The position numbers and the translations under genes were made by a program. DNA of 64,000 bases from Bradyrhizobium arachidis. Its GTDB lineage: Bacteria; Pseudomonadota; Alphaproteobacteria; Rhizobiales; Xanthobacteraceae. The DNA lies in assembly GCF_024758505.1 (NCBI RefSeq), contig NZ_CP077970.1:7688001-7752000 (forward strand). Reading direction: 5' to 3'. This document shows, piece after piece, positions 24,853 to 33,742 of this stretch; position 1 is the stretch's first letter, and each line of letters starts with the position of its first letter. The notes below the pieces were generated by a model, which was given only the letters and a program-made list of their open reading frames with translations, was not told the origin of the DNA and did not search any database.

Positions 24853-26475
24853 CTAGTAGCCGATTGCAGCCCCGTCACTGCGCGGGTCAGACCCTCCACC
24901 CAGGATTCCGGTTTGTGGATCGACCGTAATGCCGTGAGCGTGGCCGGCCATCTCGTTCCATGCGCCCCAGCGATTGATGATGTGCCCCCTCTGCGCAAGC
25001 GCCCGCAGGGTCTCGTCGGGAAGGCGGCCTTCCAGGTGCAGGGTGTCCCGCGCCTCGCCAAGCCCGAACCGGCCGGACAGGAAGCGTGGCATTTCGATCG
25101 CCTCCTGGATATCGAGGCCAAAATCGATCATCGCCGAATAGAGCTGCAACTGGATCTGCGGTTGTCCGTCCGCCCCCATGCAGCCGAGCACGCTCCACAG
25201 TCTGCCATCGCGCTTGGCGATGGAAGCGATCAACGTGTGCAAGGGAATCTTGCCGGGTTCGAGGCGATTGGGATGGTCGGGATCGAGTGAGAAGTAGGCG
25301 CTGCGGTTCTGGAGCACCACGCCGGTGCGGCCGGCAACGAGGCAGGATCCGAACGCGCCATATAGACTCTGGATCAGCGAGACAGCATTGCCCTCCCCGT
25401 CGACCGCGGCAACATAGACGGTGTCACCGGCGAGACTCCCGTAGGACGGGACCTGGTCCCATCGCAGCGCCGAGCGGATGTCGATCAATTCGGCGCGCTT
25501 GGCCGCGTATGATTTGGAGATCAGCCTTTCGACCGGCACTTCGGCGAAGGCGGGATCGGCGAGCACGCCGTCGCGGTCGTGATAGGCGATCTGCTTCGCC
25601 TGCACCATGAGATGCACGCGCTCCGGTCCGAGCAGATCCCTTTTGTGCAGCTCATAGGGTTCGAGCAGGTTGAGCATCTCGAGCACCGAAAAGCCCTGGG
25701 TCGGCGGCGGGGTGTTGTAGATCTCGACATCGCGGTAGCGGCCCACAAGTGGCGCGCCCCAGCTCGCCGTCTGCTGCTCAAGATCAACGTCTCGAAAGAA
25801 GCCTCCCGCCTCGCGCGCGAAGCGTGCCAGCTCTTCGGCAACTGCCCCGCGGTAGAAGCCGGCCCAACCCGCATCCGCAATGGCTTGCAGCGTGCGGGCG
25901 AGATCCGGATTTGCCAGCTTCGCTCCGGGCGCCGGGGTCTCTCCACCGGGCAGGAACAGCGCGGCAGCCTCAGCCTGTCGTGCAAGCTCGCCCCGCATCA
26001 GATCGATGAAGCTCGCAAGCCGAGCCGTGACGGGAAATCCGTCCCGCGCGCAAGAGATCGCGTTCTCGAGTACCTTCGCAAGCGGCAGTCGCCCATGTGC
26101 CTGATGGGCTTCGGTCCAGCTTGCGACTGCGCCAGGCACCGTCAGCGTCGCAGGAATGATTCCGCGCAGTGGGATCTCGCTCATACCCCTCTCGCGCAAC
26201 GCTGCCAGCGATGCCGTGCCGGCCGCCTTCCCGCCACCGTTGAGGAATTTGACGGCGCCGCTGCGTCCCTCGTGGATCAGCCAGAACGCATCGCCGCCGA
26301 GCCCCGTCCTGTGCGGATACATGACCGCCAGGACGGCGCTGGTGGCAAGCGCGGCATCGGCGGCGGAGCCGCCTGCACGCAAGATGTCGATGCCCGCGCT
26401 CGAGGCCAGCGCATGCGGCGACGTCACCATTCCGCGCGGCGCAAGGGTCACGGGGCGACCGGTGGTGATCTCCAT
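24853..26475 (-). CDS. Gamma-glutamyltransferase family protein
   Basis: 540 residues of the GGT/cephalosporin-acylase N-terminal-nucleophile family, which hydrolyse or transfer gamma-glutamyl groups after self-cleavage. Family blocks: MVTSPHALASSAGIDILRAGGSAADAALA at the N-terminus, HRTGLGGDAFWLI, NTPPPTQGFSVLEMLNLLE and, before the likely nucleophile threonine, YGSLAGDTVYVAAVD. No signal peptide is seen, so it is probably cytoplasmic, unlike the periplasmic E. coli enzyme. ATG at 26475 follows AGGGGG. It is last in the leftward uptake/catabolism run, 18 bases after the amidase stop, so the substrate probably enters through the Liv-type transporter. Confidence 0.88.
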   Translation of the reverse strand: MEITTGRPVTLAPRGMVTSPHALASSAGIDILRAGGSAADAALATSAVLAVMYPHRTGLGGDAFWLIHEGRSGAVKFLNGGGKAAGTASLAALRERGMSEIPLRGIIPATLTVPGAVASWTEAHQAHGRLPLAKVLENAISCARDGFPVTARLASFIDLMRGELARQAEAAALFLPGGETPAPGAKLANPDLARTLQAIADAGWAGFYRGAVAEELARFAREAGGFFRDVDLEQQTASWGAPLVGRYRDVEIYNTPPPTQGFSVLEMLNLLEPYELHKRDLLGPERVHLMVQAKQIAYHDRDGVLADPAFAEVPVERLISKSYAAKRAELIDIRSALRWDQVPSYGSLAGDTVYVAAVDGEGNAVSLIQSLYGAFGSCLVAGRTGVVLQNRSAYFSLDPDHPNRLEPGKIPLHTLIASIAKRDGRLWSVLGCMGADGQPQIQLQLYSAMIDFGLDIQEAIEMPRFLSGRFGLGEARDTLHLEGRLPDETLRALAQRGHIINRWGAWNEMAGHAHGITVDPQTGILGGGSDPRSDGAAIGY

Positions 26476-26493
26476 GGCAGGCCCCCTCAAAGA

Positions 26494-27963
26494 TCAGATG
26501 CGCGGCGCCCGGGTGAAGCCGCCCAATGCTTGCTCGACCAGCTGGGCAAATCTCAGCGTGGTGCGGTCCCCGAGATAAGGTCCCACAATTTGCACGCCGG
26601 CCGGCACACTGCCGACCATCCGGCCCGTCGGAACGGCGGTGGCCGGTAGATTGGCGACCGTGACGAGACCGGGCCAGGCCAGATTGTCCATGTATGGGAC
26701 CGTGCGGCCGTTCACGGCGAGGCGACGGGTAAATTGCGCGGCGAGATCGAGGCGCTCGATGTCGTGCGGGAACGCCACCGTCGGCGTGACCGGGCATAGC
26801 AGCACGTCGTAATCGGCGAAGAAACGACGCCACGCGCGATAGAGCTGGTGCCGCTGCTCCGTCCCCGCGAAGAACTGCGGCAGTGTCTGCCGAACCGCGT
26901 CGGCAACACGACGCGGATAGCTGCCGCTCTCGGCCACCTCCCCCGCAGCGAGGAGGGCCTCGCGCGCGGGCGGCGGCAGCCCGGCGCCGATGATCCCGAA
27001 CAGGGTTTGCAGATAGACGTCGTAGCTTGCAGCGGGATCAATGGCTGGCCGCGCGGCCCTGTCGACCGTTACGCCGATGCGCACGAGATCATCGACCAGT
27101 CCGTCGATCGCGGCCGCGTAGCCGTCGTCCAGCGGGTAAGCCTGCGCATCGTTCCAGACCGCAACGCGAAAGGACCGGAGGTCGTCATGCCGCGGTGCCG
27201 GCAGCCGCAACTGCGCGCCGGCAGCCTCGACGTCGGACGCGCCGAGCACGACGTCGAGCAGCAGCTCAAGATCGAACGCGCTGCGGGCCAGAGGTCCGGC
27301 GACACCGAGCTCCGCGGGTGCGATGTGGCCGGGCGGTGGTGGAATGTGTCCCTCGGTACTGACGAGACCATAGCTTGGCTTGTGGCCGTAGACGCCGCAG
27401 AAATGCGCCGGCACGCGGATCGAGCCTCCGATATCGCTGCCGAGCTCGAGCGACGTCAGCCCCGCCGCGAGCGCAGCGGCCGAGCCTCCGGAGGAACCGC
27501 CGACGGTGCGCTCACCATCCCATGGATTGCGCGTCAAGCCGAACAGCGTGTTGCGGGATTGGTGGTCGGCGGCACCCGCCGGCAGATTGGTCTTGCCGAA
27601 GATGACCGCACCGCCCGCGCGGATTTTTGCGACCGTGACGGCGTCCTCACGCGGCCGATAATCGCGCAACTCCTCGAGCCCGCAGGTCGCGGCCATGCCG
27701 GCGACGGCGAAGGAATCCTTGATGGTCATCGGCAGGCCGTGCAGCGGCCCGGTCGTTTCACTGCGCACCAGCTTCTCGTCGGCGATGTGCGCCTGGCGGC
27801 GCGCCCCTTCTTCATCCAGCGCGACCACGGCATTGCAGGATGGATTGACGCGTTTCACCCGATCGAGATGCAGCTCAAGCAGTTCGAGCGCACTGATGCG
27901 CCGCGACGCAAGCAACGTCTTCTGCTCGGTTGCGGTGAAGAAACAGGTTTCGTCTGCAGACAT
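26494..27963 (-). CDS. Amidase (amidase-signature family)
   Basis: 489 residues. The Ser-cisSer-Lys triad of the amidase signature is visible: K82 in MTIKDSFAVAG, S157 in GGSSGGSAAAL and S181 in GSDIGGSIRVPA. It hydrolyses a carboxamide or carbamate to acid plus ammonia or amine. The start is MSADETCFF at 27963, five bases below the livM stop; the frame stays open for another 1.1 kb upstream through livM and livH in a different frame, but that part is not coding. Its position between GGT and Liv permeases suggests an amide- or glutamyl-containing substrate. Confidence 0.92.
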   Translation of the reverse strand: MSADETCFFTATEQKTLLASRRISALELLELHLDRVKRVNPSCNAVVALDEEGARRQAHIADEKLVRSETTGPLHGLPMTIKDSFAVAGMAATCGLEELRDYRPREDAVTVAKIRAGGAVIFGKTNLPAGAADHQSRNTLFGLTRNPWDGERTVGGSSGGSAAALAAGLTSLELGSDIGGSIRVPAHFCGVYGHKPSYGLVSTEGHIPPPPGHIAPAELGVAGPLARSAFDLELLLDVVLGASDVEAAGAQLRLPAPRHDDLRSFRVAVWNDAQAYPLDDGYAAAIDGLVDDLVRIGVTVDRAARPAIDPAASYDVYLQTLFGIIGAGLPPPAREALLAAGEVAESGSYPRRVADAVRQTLPQFFAGTEQRHQLYRAWRRFFADYDVLLCPVTPTVAFPHDIERLDLAAQFTRRLAVNGRTVPYMDNLAWPGLVTVANLPATAVPTGRMVGSVPAGVQIVGPYLGDRTTLRFAQLVEQALGGFTRAPRI

Positions 27964-27968
27964 GGCAA

Positions 27969-28979
27969 TTATCCCAATTGTCCGGCTTTTTCGGCCAGCG
28001 GTGCGAGGCCGAACGCAGCCGGCGCCTTCCGGCCGACGCCGAGAAGCCGCAGGCCGAAGTGGTCGCGCAGCGGCGGCCACAGCCCCCGCGGCGACCAGAG
28101 CATCACGATGACGGCGACGGTACCCAGTGCCACCAGGTACCAGCCGGCGGATATCCCAAGCTGGTCCGTGATGACCTCGCGCAAGCCGAAGAATATCACC
28201 GTGCCGATGACGGGGCCTTCGAGCGTGCCGATGCCGCCGATCATCACGATGAACATCATGTAGACGACCCAGTTCACGTCGAAGGCCGCCGCCGGAGAGA
28301 CATAGAGGTTTCCGAGGAAAGACACGGCGCCGGCAAGTCCGCAGCCGGCCGCGGACAGCACGAACACGATGAACCGGTTGCGCTGGACATCGACGCCGAC
28401 GCTCATCGCGGCAAGATCGTTGTCGCGCACGCTCATCAGGCCAAGACCGAAGCTCGACCGCATCAGAAGGAACAGGCCGCCGATCGTCCCGAGAGCCAGC
28501 GCGCCGGCAGTCCAGAACAGCACCGGCTCGAACCAGTCGAGGTCGAGCAACCGGCTCGATTTCAGCGGCAGACCGGACGTGCCGCCGAGCCAGGTTGCCT
28601 TCATCACCAGGGCCGCGACGATCTCGGAGAACACCCACATGGCAATCGAGAAATAGGCCTCGCGTAGCCGGAACAGCGGCAGCGCGATGACGGACGCAAC
28701 CAGCGCGCCGGCAAGTGGAGCGACCGGCAGAACCCAATAGGGCGACAGATCGAAGGTGTCGGAAATCAGGAACAGCCCGTAGGCACCGATCCCGACGAAG
28801 ACCTGATGGCCGAAGGATACCAGGCCGGCATAGCCCGCGAGCAGATTCCACATCTGCGCCATGGCCAGGATCAAGAGGCACTCGGTCGCAAAGCGCAGGG
28901 CGCCCTCGCCGAGCAGCAGCGGCCCTGCGGCGAGCAACACGGCAGCGACGGCACAGGAGATCGTGATTCCCTTCGACAT
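27969..28979 (-). CDS. livM: Liv-type ABC transporter permease LivM
   Basis: 336 residues, eight to ten membrane segments, with the LivM hallmarks LAGYAGLVSFGHQVFVGIGAY near the N-terminus, RLREAYFSIAMWVFSEI, and MMFIVMIGGIGTLEGPVIGT in the cytoplasmic coupling region. It pairs with LivH, encoded 3 bases upstream. The family imports branched-chain amino acids and also amides, urea and aromatic acids; the neighbours point to an amide or glutamyl compound. Confidence 0.92.
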   Translation of the reverse strand: MSKGITISCAVAAVLLAAGPLLLGEGALRFATECLLILAMAQMWNLLAGYAGLVSFGHQVFVGIGAYGLFLISDTFDLSPYWVLPVAPLAGALVASVIALPLFRLREAYFSIAMWVFSEIVAALVMKATWLGGTSGLPLKSSRLLDLDWFEPVLFWTAGALALGTIGGLFLLMRSSFGLGLMSVRDNDLAAMSVGVDVQRNRFIVFVLSAAGCGLAGAVSFLGNLYVSPAAAFDVNWVVYMMFIVMIGGIGTLEGPVIGTVIFFGLREVITDQLGISAGWYLVALGTVAVIVMLWSPRGLWPPLRDHFGLRLLGVGRKAPAAFGLAPLAEKAGQLG

Positions 28980-28982
28980 CGA

Positions 28983-29849
28983 TCAACCCCTGCTCGCGAC
29001 AAGACCCGCGGGACGGATCAGGAGCATCACGAAGAACAGCAAGTGCGCATAAAGCAAGCCCGCATTCGCGTCCCATTTCAGGCCGACCAGTTGTGCCATT
29101 CCGAGCACGATCCCGCCGAGCAACGCGCCCCAGAACGAACCGATGCCGCCGAGCACCACGACCTCGAAGGCGATCAGCAAACGCTCCACGCCGGAGAATG
29201 GCGTGAAGCTCGAGCGCACTGCGAGCAGCACACCGCCGATCGCGCCGAGCGCCAGCGACAGACCCATGACGTAATTATAGACGAGCTCCGGCTTGACGCC
29301 GAACAGCCGGACAATGTCGCGGCGGTCGGCGGTCGCACGCACGATACGTCCAAAGATCGTGCGCTTGAGCGCCCACTGCAGAAGCAGGAACAACAGCACT
29401 GCCGCGATCAACGTCAGCAAGGGCATGACGCCGATGCTGAGTCCGAACAGCTTGATGCTCGCGCGCGAGAGCTCGCCCAGCTGGAGCCCTCTGACGTCCG
29501 CGCCGAAGACTTCGACCATCAGGTTGCGCAGGACGATGGAGACGCCGAAGGTCAGCAGCAGCGGTGCGAGCGGATCCGGCGCCCGCGCCACTCGATTCAT
29601 GATGACCGCCTGATAGAGATAGCCGACCACGAAGGCCGCGATCACGACCGGAATCAGCACGAACAGCGGGTGGACTTGCGGAAAAAGGCTGACCAGGATC
29701 ACCGCGAGATAGCCGGCAAGTACCATGAACTCGCCATGGGCGATGTTGACGAGCCGCATCACGCCGAAAACGAGCGCAAGGCCGATGCCAAGCAGGCCGT
29801 AGAGACCGCCCAGCAAGGCTCCGTTCACCAGCGTCTCGATCCAGGCCAT
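28983..29849 (-). CDS. livH: Liv-type ABC transporter permease LivH
   Basis: 288 residues of a polytopic inner-membrane protein. YGLLGIGLALVFGVMRLVNIAHGEFMVLAGY and VVVLGGIGSFWGALLGGIVLG are diagnostic of LivH. ATG at 29849 follows GAGGGGAA; the seven codons before it were excluded. Forms the channel with LivM. Confidence 0.92.
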   Translation of the reverse strand: MAWIETLVNGALLGGLYGLLGIGLALVFGVMRLVNIAHGEFMVLAGYLAVILVSLFPQVHPLFVLIPVVIAAFVVGYLYQAVIMNRVARAPDPLAPLLLTFGVSIVLRNLMVEVFGADVRGLQLGELSRASIKLFGLSIGVMPLLTLIAAVLLFLLLQWALKRTIFGRIVRATADRRDIVRLFGVKPELVYNYVMGLSLALGAIGGVLLAVRSSFTPFSGVERLLIAFEVVVLGGIGSFWGALLGGIVLGMAQLVGLKWDANAGLLYAHLLFFVMLLIRPAGLVASRG

Positions 29850-29859
29850 TTCCCCTCGC

Positions 29860-30558
29860 TCACATTCCAAAATAGGCTTGCGTCAATTCGGCAACGCTGA
29901 CGTCGCCTGCCTTTGCCGTCAGCGATACGCGCCCCTTCAGCAGGCAATAGATGCGGTCGCTCGCGCTTGCGGCGCGCTTGACGTCCTGCTCGACCAGCAC
30001 CAGCGCCGTTCCTTCCTTGCGGATGTCGTTGAATGCGCCGTAGATCTGCTCGACCATGACGGGTGCGAGCCCCAGCGAAATCTCGTCGCACAGAAGGAGG
30101 CGCGGGTTGCACATCAGCGCGCGTCCGATCGAGACCATTTGCTGCTGCCCACCCGAAAGCTGCCGCGGCAGGTGGCCGCGCCGCTCTTCCAGCGCCGGAA
30201 ACAGGTCGAACACGCGACGCAGCGTCCACGATCCCGATCGCTTGCTGACCTGGCCCATCAGAAGGTTCTCCTCGACGGTCAGGGTGTCAAACAGCATACG
30301 CCCCTCCGGCACCATGCCGAGACCAAGGCGCGCGATCGTCTCCGCCGGCGTGTCCTGGATGTCGCCACCATCGAACCGGATCCTGCCCTGCTTGCTGTCG
30401 ATCAGTCCGACCAGCGCCCGCAGGAACGTAGTCTTGCCTGCGCCGTTGGCGCCGACCAGCGCAACCGCCTCGCGCTCGGCCACGCAGAAGGCAAGACCGA
30501 ACACCGCCTGGAGGTCGCCGTGAAAGACGTCGAGGCCCTCGACTTCAAGCAACGTCAT
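29860..30558 (-). CDS. livF: Liv-type ABC transporter ATPase LivF
   Basis: 232 residues. Walker A GANGAGKTT near residues 36-44, the ABC signature LSGGQQQMVSIGRAL, Walker B LLLCDEISLGLAP, and the typical LivF phrase GMVPEGRMLFDTLTVEENLLMG. Its start overlaps the end of livG by 14 bases. Note E-to-I neighbours: the Walker B is DEIS where DEPS is most common. Confidence 0.92.
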   Translation of the reverse strand: MTLLEVEGLDVFHGDLQAVFGLAFCVAEREAVALVGANGAGKTTFLRALVGLIDSKQGRIRFDGGDIQDTPAETIARLGLGMVPEGRMLFDTLTVEENLLMGQVSKRSGSWTLRRVFDLFPALEERRGHLPRQLSGGQQQMVSIGRALMCNPRLLLCDEISLGLAPVMVEQIYGAFNDIRKEGTALVLVEQDVKRAASASDRIYCLLKGRVSLTAKAGDVSVAELTQAYFGM

Positions 30559-31276
30559 CGGCGGTCAATCCCATGTAGATTTCCTTGACCGTGCGGCTTT
30601 CCATCACCTCTCCCGGAGGGCCGTCGAGCACCTTGCGACCGAAATTCAGCACGAGGATGCGATCGGCCACCGCGCGCAAGGCATGGGGGATGTGCTCGAT
30701 CCAGATCATGGCGTGATCGGCCTTCACGCCTGCAATGACCTCGATCAGCCGCTCGACCTCCGGCTCGGTCAGTCCGGCTGCGATCTCGTCGAGCAGGATC
30801 AGGCGCGGCTTCGAGGCGAGCGCCTTGGCGAATTCGAGCCGCTTGCGGTCGATCAGCGGCAGGGCGCCGGCGATGCGGTCCGCCTTGCCGGCAAGCGAGG
30901 TGCGGCAAAGCACGTCCATGGCCCAGTCGGCCGCCGCCGCGCCATGCAGGCCGCCGCCATAGGTCGCTGCCACCAGCAGGTTCTCGTAGACGGAGAGATG
31001 CGGGAACGGCTGCGGGATCTGGAAAGCCCGCCCGATGCCGAGGCGCACGCGGCGATGCGGCAGCAACTCGGTGATGTCAATGCCATCGAGCGTAATCGAG
31101 CCGGCATCCGGCTTGATCAGCCCAACGATCAGGTTCAGCACCGAACTCTTGCCGGCACCGTTTGGTCCGATTACGCCCAGGCATTCGCCGAGCGCTAGCT
31201 CGAAATCGAGATCATCCGCGACCCGGATGACCCCGAAATTCTTGCAGAGACCTGCAACGCGCAGCACTTCAACCAT
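30545..31276 (-). CDS. livG: Liv-type ABC transporter ATPase LivG
   Basis: 243 residues. Walker A GPNGAGKSS, IGRAFQIPQPFPHLSVYENLLVAA as the LivG-type Q-loop region, and Walker B LILLDEIAAGLTEPE. The usual LSGGQ is degenerate: the stretch before KRLEFAKALASKP reads ALPLIDRKRLEFAKA, that is LPLID where LSGGQ/LPYGRQR is normal. That is a notable change because this loop contacts ATP. Overlaps livF. Confidence 0.88.
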   Translation of the reverse strand: MVEVLRVAGLCKNFGVIRVADDLDFELALGECLGVIGPNGAGKSSVLNLIVGLIKPDAGSITLDGIDITELLPHRRVRLGIGRAFQIPQPFPHLSVYENLLVAATYGGGLHGAAAADWAMDVLCRTSLAGKADRIAGALPLIDRKRLEFAKALASKPRLILLDEIAAGLTEPEVERLIEVIAGVKADHAMIWIEHIPHALRAVADRILVLNFGRKVLDGPPGEVMESRTVKEIYMGLTADDVA

Positions 31277-31309
31277 CTGCTTACGTGTCCGCGTCGATCC
31301 GTATCCCGC

Positions 31310-32635
31310 TCAGGCGAGCTTCGATAGCAGTGCGAGATCGGCCTGCTTCGGAATGAACGGCGCGGTGCCGTTGTGCACGATCAGGAGCTCGTAAGACGAC
31401 TTGCCGCCCTTGGTCTTGCGCCATTGCCCGCCGGACAGCGAAGTCACCGCGACATTCTTGATCGGGCTGCCCTTGAACTTGACGGGGCCGACGACGGTTT
31501 CGAGATCGAGACCGGCGATGGCATCGCGCAGCGAATTCTTGTCCTTGGGGTCGCTGTTGCGCAGCGCCGCGAAGCCGACCTCCCAGAGCGCGTGCGCATA
31601 GCCGATCGGCTGGGTCCATTGCTTGCCGGTCGTCTTCTCCCATTCGGCCGCAAGTTCGGCGGCGCTCTGGCCGGTGAGCGAAGATTTGAACGGATAGGCC
31701 GGCGTCCACCAGACCTCCGTCGACATGCCGTCGCCGCGATCACCGAGCGCATTGACCGCGCTCGGGAACAGAAAGGCCGCCGCCACCGTGCAGATCTGGG
31801 GTTTGAAACCAGCCTGCGCGGCCTGGTTCCACAACGTTACCCAGTGATTGCCGTAAGTGAATCCGGAGACGATGTCCGCGCCGGCGTTCTTGAACGCCGA
31901 GACCTGGTTGGAGAAGTCGTCCGTCGCGATCTGAAAACTGCCGGTCGAAATCTCCTGCAAGCCGGCCTGCCGGATACCCGCCGGCAAGCCCAGCTTCTGA
32001 TCGGAGAACGCCGTTCCGGCCGGGTTGTCGATATAGAGCGTCCCGACCTTCTTGTTGGTCTCGACCGACTGCCACATGCCGACGAAATTCTTCACGACGT
32101 CATCGGCCCCCCAGAAGAAATGGAACGTATAGGGAAAGCCCTTATCGGGCGTCGACTTGCGCGGGAACATCCAGCCCTGCCAAGGCAGCATGGTCGAGAT
32201 CGTCGGCACACCGCGCGCGTCGGCGAGCTCGCCGATCGGGATCTCGGCATCGCCATCCTCGACCAGGATGAGATCGCATTTTTCGCGGAGCACGAGCTCG
32301 CTCGCCACCACCGAGGCGCGATTCGGATCGGACTGGTCGTCCTTGATGACGAATTCGACCGCGTAATTCTTGCCGCCGATCTTCAGCCCATCCTTCACCA
32401 AAGCCTTCATCCGCTCGTGGATCCAGGGGTCGGGCTCCGCGAAGGCCGCGCGCACGCCGGACAGGCAACCGGCCCAGCCGATCTTGATCGTCGTCGAGGC
32501 CGCGCCGGCGATATTGACCAGCGGCACGTTGCTGGCCGCGGCAAGTCCCGCAGTGCCGGCCGCCTTGAGCAGGCTACGCCGGCTGATCTTTCCGCCGCCA
32601 ACCTTCGTCGCTGTGAACTTGTTGGTCTCGCTCAC
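31310..32635 (-). CDS. Liv-type ABC transporter substrate-binding protein
   Basis: 441 residues of the Peripla_BP_6 family. The start is taken as GTG at 32635 because AGGAGG lies six bases before it. A twin-arginine signal, KISRRSLLKAAGTAGLAAA, covers about residues 16-34 and ends near IAGAAS. The binding core starts TIKIGWAGCLSGVRAAFAEPD and continues with VLREKCDLILVEDGDAE and AFKNAGADIVSGFTYG. It opens the transporter group of the leftward operon, with 33 bases to livG. Ligand unknown. Confidence 0.9.
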   Translation of the reverse strand: MSETNKFTATKVGGGKISRRSLLKAAGTAGLAAASNVPLVNIAGAASTTIKIGWAGCLSGVRAAFAEPDPWIHERMKALVKDGLKIGGKNYAVEFVIKDDQSDPNRASVVASELVLREKCDLILVEDGDAEIPIGELADARGVPTISTMLPWQGWMFPRKSTPDKGFPYTFHFFWGADDVVKNFVGMWQSVETNKKVGTLYIDNPAGTAFSDQKLGLPAGIRQAGLQEISTGSFQIATDDFSNQVSAFKNAGADIVSGFTYGNHWVTLWNQAAQAGFKPQICTVAAAFLFPSAVNALGDRGDGMSTEVWWTPAYPFKSSLTGQSAAELAAEWEKTTGKQWTQPIGYAHALWEVGFAALRNSDPKDKNSLRDAIAGLDLETVVGPVKFKGSPIKNVAVTSLSGGQWRKTKGGKSSYELLIVHNGTAPFIPKQADLALLSKLA

Positions 32636-32680
32636 GACATGCCTCCTGCAAATCATCCGTTGATTTAGAACCGTTCCGTC

Positions 32681-33742
32681 TCATGCCGTCGATCGCACAA
32701 TGGCCTCGCGGCTGATCTTGCCGAACCGCGCGAGCGTGTGCTCGATCGCCTCCCTGGAGATGTCGCGGGTGATGAAGATCAGGCGCGAACTGCGGTCGTC
32801 CAACGGCCAAGCGTCCAGCGCGATTGGCGGGTGCAACACGTGCTGAACGGCATGCACGACAACCGGCCCCTGCGGTCGGTCGGCGACGTTGACCAGTGCC
32901 TTGAAGCGCAGCAGGTCGTCGCCTTTGAGCGCGGCAACATAGTCGAGCCAGCGCGAGAACGCCGCCCACCGGATCGGCTCGTTCACGACCAGGCTGAAGG
33001 AGGAGACTCCCGAACCGTGCGCGTGATGATTGTGATGATGTGAGGTACGCGACTGCGTCGCTGTCGCGGCCGCGGCCCTCGCGAACCAGCTTGCGACCTG
33101 CTCCGACCGCGCTTGCGGCACGAACAGGCCCGCTTCGAGCACTGCACCCGGTTCGACGGATCCATGGTTCACGCGCATCACGGAAACGGTCGGATTGATC
33201 GAACGGATCCGCTGCTCCACCGCCGCAACAGTATTCCCTTCGGCAAGGTCCGCCTTGGTCAACAGAATGCGGTCAGCGACCGCGATCTGCTTGATCGCTT
33301 CGGCGTGATTGTCGAGCGAACGAAGCGCGTTGACCGCGTCGACGGTAACCACGACGCCATCGATCCGATAGCGGGCAACCACGTTTGGTGCCGTCATCAG
33401 CGTATGCAATACCGGCACGGGGTCGGCGAGGCCGGTGGTTTCGATCAGGACGCGACGGATCGGCGGCAGCTTTCCGCCGGCTTCCCGCGTCGACAGATCT
33501 GCGAGCAGCGTGACGAGATCCTCGCGGACCGAGCAGCAGACGCAGCCATTGTCGAGCAGCGCAAACCGCTCCTCGCTCGTCTCGACCAGAAGATGATCGA
33601 GCCCGACCTCGCCGAACTCGTTGATAACAGCGACCACGCCGTCCATGCCGGCTTGCCGCAGCAGATGATTGAGGACCGTGGTCTTGCCGCTGCCGAGGAA
33701 GCCGGTCAGCACGGTTACGGGAATGAGCGGAGCGCTGGTCAT
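32681..33742 (-). CDS. CobW/G3E-family GTPase, probable metallochaperone
   Basis: 353 residues. Walker A GFLGSGKTT is at 14-22, the metal-binding CxCC motif GCVCC at 66-70 (C67, C69, C70), the switch region ETTGLADP at about 101-108, and TKAD for guanine binding near 162. A histidine-rich stretch HHHNHHAH at about 235-242 leads into the CobW C-terminal domain. The frame is open far upstream, but ATG at 33742 overlaps the amidohydrolase stop by 4 bases. Such proteins insert zinc, cobalt or iron into client enzymes; the coupled amidohydrolase is the obvious candidate client. This client link is inference. Confidence 0.9.
   Translation of the reverse strand: MTSAPLIPVTVLTGFLGSGKTTVLNHLLRQAGMDGVVAVINEFGEVGLDHLLVETSEERFALLDNGCVCCSVREDLVTLLADLSTREAGGKLPPIRRVLIETTGLADPVPVLHTLMTAPNVVARYRIDGVVVTVDAVNALRSLDNHAEAIKQIAVADRILLTKADLAEGNTVAAVEQRIRSINPTVSVMRVNHGSVEPGAVLEAGLFVPQARSEQVASWFARAAAATATQSRTSHHHNHHAHGSGVSSFSLVVNEPIRWAAFSRWLDYVAALKGDDLLRFKALVNVADRPQGPVVVHAVQHVLHPPIALDAWPLDDRSSRLIFITRDISREAIEHTLARFGKISREAIVRSTA

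Noticed and set aside
27964..29076. Long N-terminal extension of the amidase frame
   Set aside because: It overlaps livM and livH in another frame; the amidase family starts at MSADETCFF and is complete without it.
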